Assembly: GCA_963835165.1 (NCBI GenBank)
Contig: CAWIGD010000044.1
Coordinates: 161,430-225,429 of the forward strand
DNA length: 64,000 nucleotides
DNA from: VAZQ01 sp963835165
GTDB lineage: Bacteria > Pseudomonadota > Alphaproteobacteria > Rhizobiales > Xanthobacteraceae
Direction of reading: 5' to 3'
The notes under the pieces are model-generated. The model did not search any database. It saw nothing but the letters and a program-made list of their open reading frames with translations, and had not been told where the DNA came from. The position numbers were made by a program, and so were the translations under genes. This document shows, piece after piece, positions 62,533 to 64,000 of the stretch (the first letter of the stretch is position 1; each line of letters opens with the position of its first letter).

Positions 62533-63222
62533 CTAATGCGAAATGAATCCGCTGATCTCGTCGGGCGATGCGAAGATCACGTCGGCGCGGTCTCCCATCA
62601 TTCCGGCCGGCACGATGGCCGGCGCGCCCTTCTGCGGACCATCGTCGCTGACGTCGGTCTTGAAGCGCAGATTGCGTTCCCAGAAGTCGCGCGTCTTTCC
62701 GTCCGCGGTGGCGACCTTGTAGGTGTCGCCGCAATGATTGATCGACTGCACGCGATCCTCCGGATCGAGCTTCTTGAGATTTGGCACGGCACCGCCGCCC
62801 ATCATTCCCATCATGCCGCCCATTTGATTGCCGCCTTGCGCCGCCGCAGGCGCGCGCCCCGGCTGGGTCGCATCCTTGAGAAAGGCGAGCAGATCGGCGC
62901 GTTGCCGCGCGTCTTTCATGCCGGGAAACGTCATCGTGTTTCCGGGGATGAAGTGCTGCGGGTCCTTGATCCATTCGTCGAGCGTATCGTCGTTCCAGAC
63001 GATGCCGGCCGATTTGAGCGCGGGCGAGTAGCGCGGGAAGCTCGCCAGCGATCCGGACTTCCGATTCCACACTTCCGCCAGGCTCGGGCCGGTCATGTTG
63101 CGATTGGGCTCGAGCGAGTGGCAAGCGATGCAAGCGCGATACATGCGCTCGCCGTTCGCGGCGTCACCCGGCTCCGCTATTGCTCGGTATGAAAGTGCAG
63201 GCAGCATGAGCGCGCATCGCAA
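62533..63222 (-). CDS. c-type cytochrome with a Met/Gly-rich linker and extra C-terminal domain
   Basis: Encodes 229 residues. A class I cytochrome c domain (about 18-120) has the heme site CIACHS and the likely axial Met in PGNTMTFPGMKD. A Gly/Met-rich linker (GGNQMGGMMGMMGGG) leads to a C-terminal domain (about 150-229) with DRVQSINHCGDTYKV that I do not recognise. The listed start is a TTG giving MRCALMLPALSYRAIAEPGD; removing one C near 63230 would give a fuller signal peptide starting MNRINLLRCALMLPAL, so a start-proximal indel is likely. It probably works in the periplasm. Confidence 0.85.
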   Translation of the reverse strand: MRCALMLPALSYRAIAEPGDAANGERMYRACIACHSLEPNRNMTGPSLAEVWNRKSGSLASFPRYSPALKSAGIVWNDDTLDEWIKDPQHFIPGNTMTFPGMKDARQRADLLAFLKDATQPGRAPAAAQGGNQMGGMMGMMGGGAVPNLKKLDPEDRVQSINHCGDTYKVATADGKTRDFWERNLRFKTDVSDDGPQKGAPAIVPAGMMGDRADVIFASPDEISGFISH

Positions 63223-63281
63223 CAGATTGGATGCGGTTCATTATCGATCTCCATTGGTCCGCTTGATCGTGGCGCGCCCCC

Positions 63282-63895
63282 TCAAGTCGGCGTTGCTGCT
63301 CCTTCGTAGAGAAACGTCATGAGCCTAGGTCCGGGGATATACCCGGTTTCCAATCGGTCGATCCGAAAGCCAGCATCGGAAAGCAGATCATCAATCTTGC
63401 GGTTCAGATGACAGCCGCCTGACAACCGATGCCAGAACGGATCAAGACGGTCCTGCCAGCGCGCAACGCTCGCTTCCGGGGCGCGCCCATGCTCGACGAA
63501 GAGCAAGCGTCCGCCAATTTTGAGCACGCGTCGCATTTCTTCCAGCGCAGTGCAAACCTCAGGAATGCTGCAGCCAGTCCATGTCATTACGATCGTATCC
63601 AAACTGCGGTCCGCCAGCGGGATACGTTCGGCAGAGCCTTCGATGAGGTGGATTGGATTGTGGAAGTGCTGAGCGTTAGTCTGAGCCCGCGTCAGCAGCC
63701 GGGGCGACGGATCGAGTCCGAAGATTTCCTGGGCATTCCGCGCATAGAAAGGAAGATTGAGGCCAGACCCGACCCCGACGTCGAGCACTCGGCCTTCGGC
63801 TGCGCCCGCGACGCGCTCACGATATGGACGAAGCCGCTTGTTGCGCATCGACAGATCGATGAGCGGGGAAGGAGCCATTTAGAATAGAACCCCAT
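63282..63895 (-). CDS. Class I SAM-dependent methyltransferase, N-terminal frameshift
   Basis: The main open frame (start 63878, MAPSPLIDLSMRNKRLRPYR) has the SAM-binding motif I GRVLDVGVGSGLNLPFY, motif II region LDTIVMTWTGCSIP, and VLKIGGRLLFVEHGRAPEAS, the Methyltransf_11 pattern. Homologues I know start MGFYxxxxLPRLIDLxMRN; here the ATG at 63895 gives MGFYSKWLLPR in another frame, shifted near 63863. That ATG overlaps the stop of the RND transporter (TGATG), so the true start is probably 63895. The substrate is unknown. Confidence 0.82.
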
Positions 63896-64000
63896 CACCC
63901 AAGCCCTTCCTCGCCGAGAGCCTTGAGAGGATCGGCCGCTGTGACTCTGCCAATAGCAAGGCCCTTGACCACCGCATAGATCGCCGGAATTACGATCAGC
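63895..64000 (-). CDS. RND-family efflux transporter, C-terminal end only
   Basis: The last 34 codons read LIVIPAIYAVVKGLAIGRVT and end GEEGLG before TGA at 63897-63895. LxVIPAIYAxVKG is the final transmembrane helix of RND inner-membrane transporters, most like the heavy-metal (CzcA/CusA) branch. The rest lies beyond the window. It is translationally coupled to the methyltransferase. Confidence 0.65.
   Translation of the reverse strand, partial: LIVIPAIYAVVKGLAIGRVTAADPLKALGEEGLG

Noticed and set aside
1..64000. tRNA or rRNA genes, CRISPR arrays, transposases
   Set aside because: No cloverleaf with a conserved T-arm, no rRNA sequence, no spaced direct-repeat array besides the three iterons, and no transposase motif were seen.

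Overview
The window is a GC-rich chromosomal segment of an alphaproteobacterium, most likely a Hyphomicrobiales (Rhizobiales) member of the Bradyrhizobium / Xanthobacteraceae type. The main clues are a Bradyrhizobium-type Irr regulator with a GCPWHD heme motif placed divergently from fabA-fabB-fabI, a DUF2336 protein, and the gene order murJ-trpS-usp-nifU-tsaB-rimI-fur-(tctC)-miaB-phoH-ybeY-corC-lnt-xre-metK-trmB-DUF2336-rimP-nusA-ylxR-infB-rbfA-truB-rpsO-pnp. This is inferred from gene content and synteny as I know them; no database search was possible.

Layout. 1-6.8 kb: the 5' part of a 2-hydroxyacid dehydrogenase, an SH3-domain periplasmic protein, irr, the unsaturated fatty acid genes fabA-fabB-fabI, a small membrane ORF and a membrane class III adenylate cyclase. 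6.9-17.3 kb (minus strand): the transcription/translation operon rimP-nusA-ylxR-infB-rbfA-truB-rpsO-pnp, preceded by a leader with a promoter and an intrinsic terminator upstream of rimP. 17.4-34.4 kb: tRNA modification, SAM synthesis, lipoprotein acylation, rRNA maturation, iron/manganese regulation, Fe-S biogenesis, trpS and murJ, with one orphan TctC-type binding protein between fur and miaB. 34.6-38.8 kb: adenosine-kinase-like pfkB, a small conserved protein, proB and obgE.

38.8-50.4 kb is accessory DNA that separates obgE from the GNAT-GNAT-rpmA-rplU genes normally close to it. It holds a membrane-anchored C13 (legumain-like) protease, an N-acyl-D-amino-acid deacylase, an SDR relic, a small single-TM protein directly downstream of a zinc-ribbon/TPR/CHAT-protease gene, a MetRS with a terminator-bearing leader, and a VOC protein. 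The CHAT protease with its membrane-protein neighbour is the best candidate for a little-described system, possibly protease plus membrane effector. 50.4-52.8 kb returns to core genes (two GNATs, rpmA, rplU).

At about 53.44 kb a TctC gene is cut off abruptly and an integrated phage-like element begins: tyrosine integrase, AlpA-like and other small DNA-binding proteins, conserved prophage hypotheticals, a family A DNA polymerase, a winged-helix-like protein ending in a three-copy 20-bp iteron array, and a minus-strand gene set. No capsid, portal, terminase or tail gene is visible. From 53.6 to about 62 kb almost every gene is broken by indels that are mostly +1 and each explainable by one doubled base, while codons between the breaks stay intact. 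The CHAT gene shows the same signature; core genes do not. This points to local consensus errors or very recent decay rather than old pseudogenes. 62.5-64 kb carries a c-type cytochrome, a methyltransferase and the C-terminal end of an RND efflux transporter.
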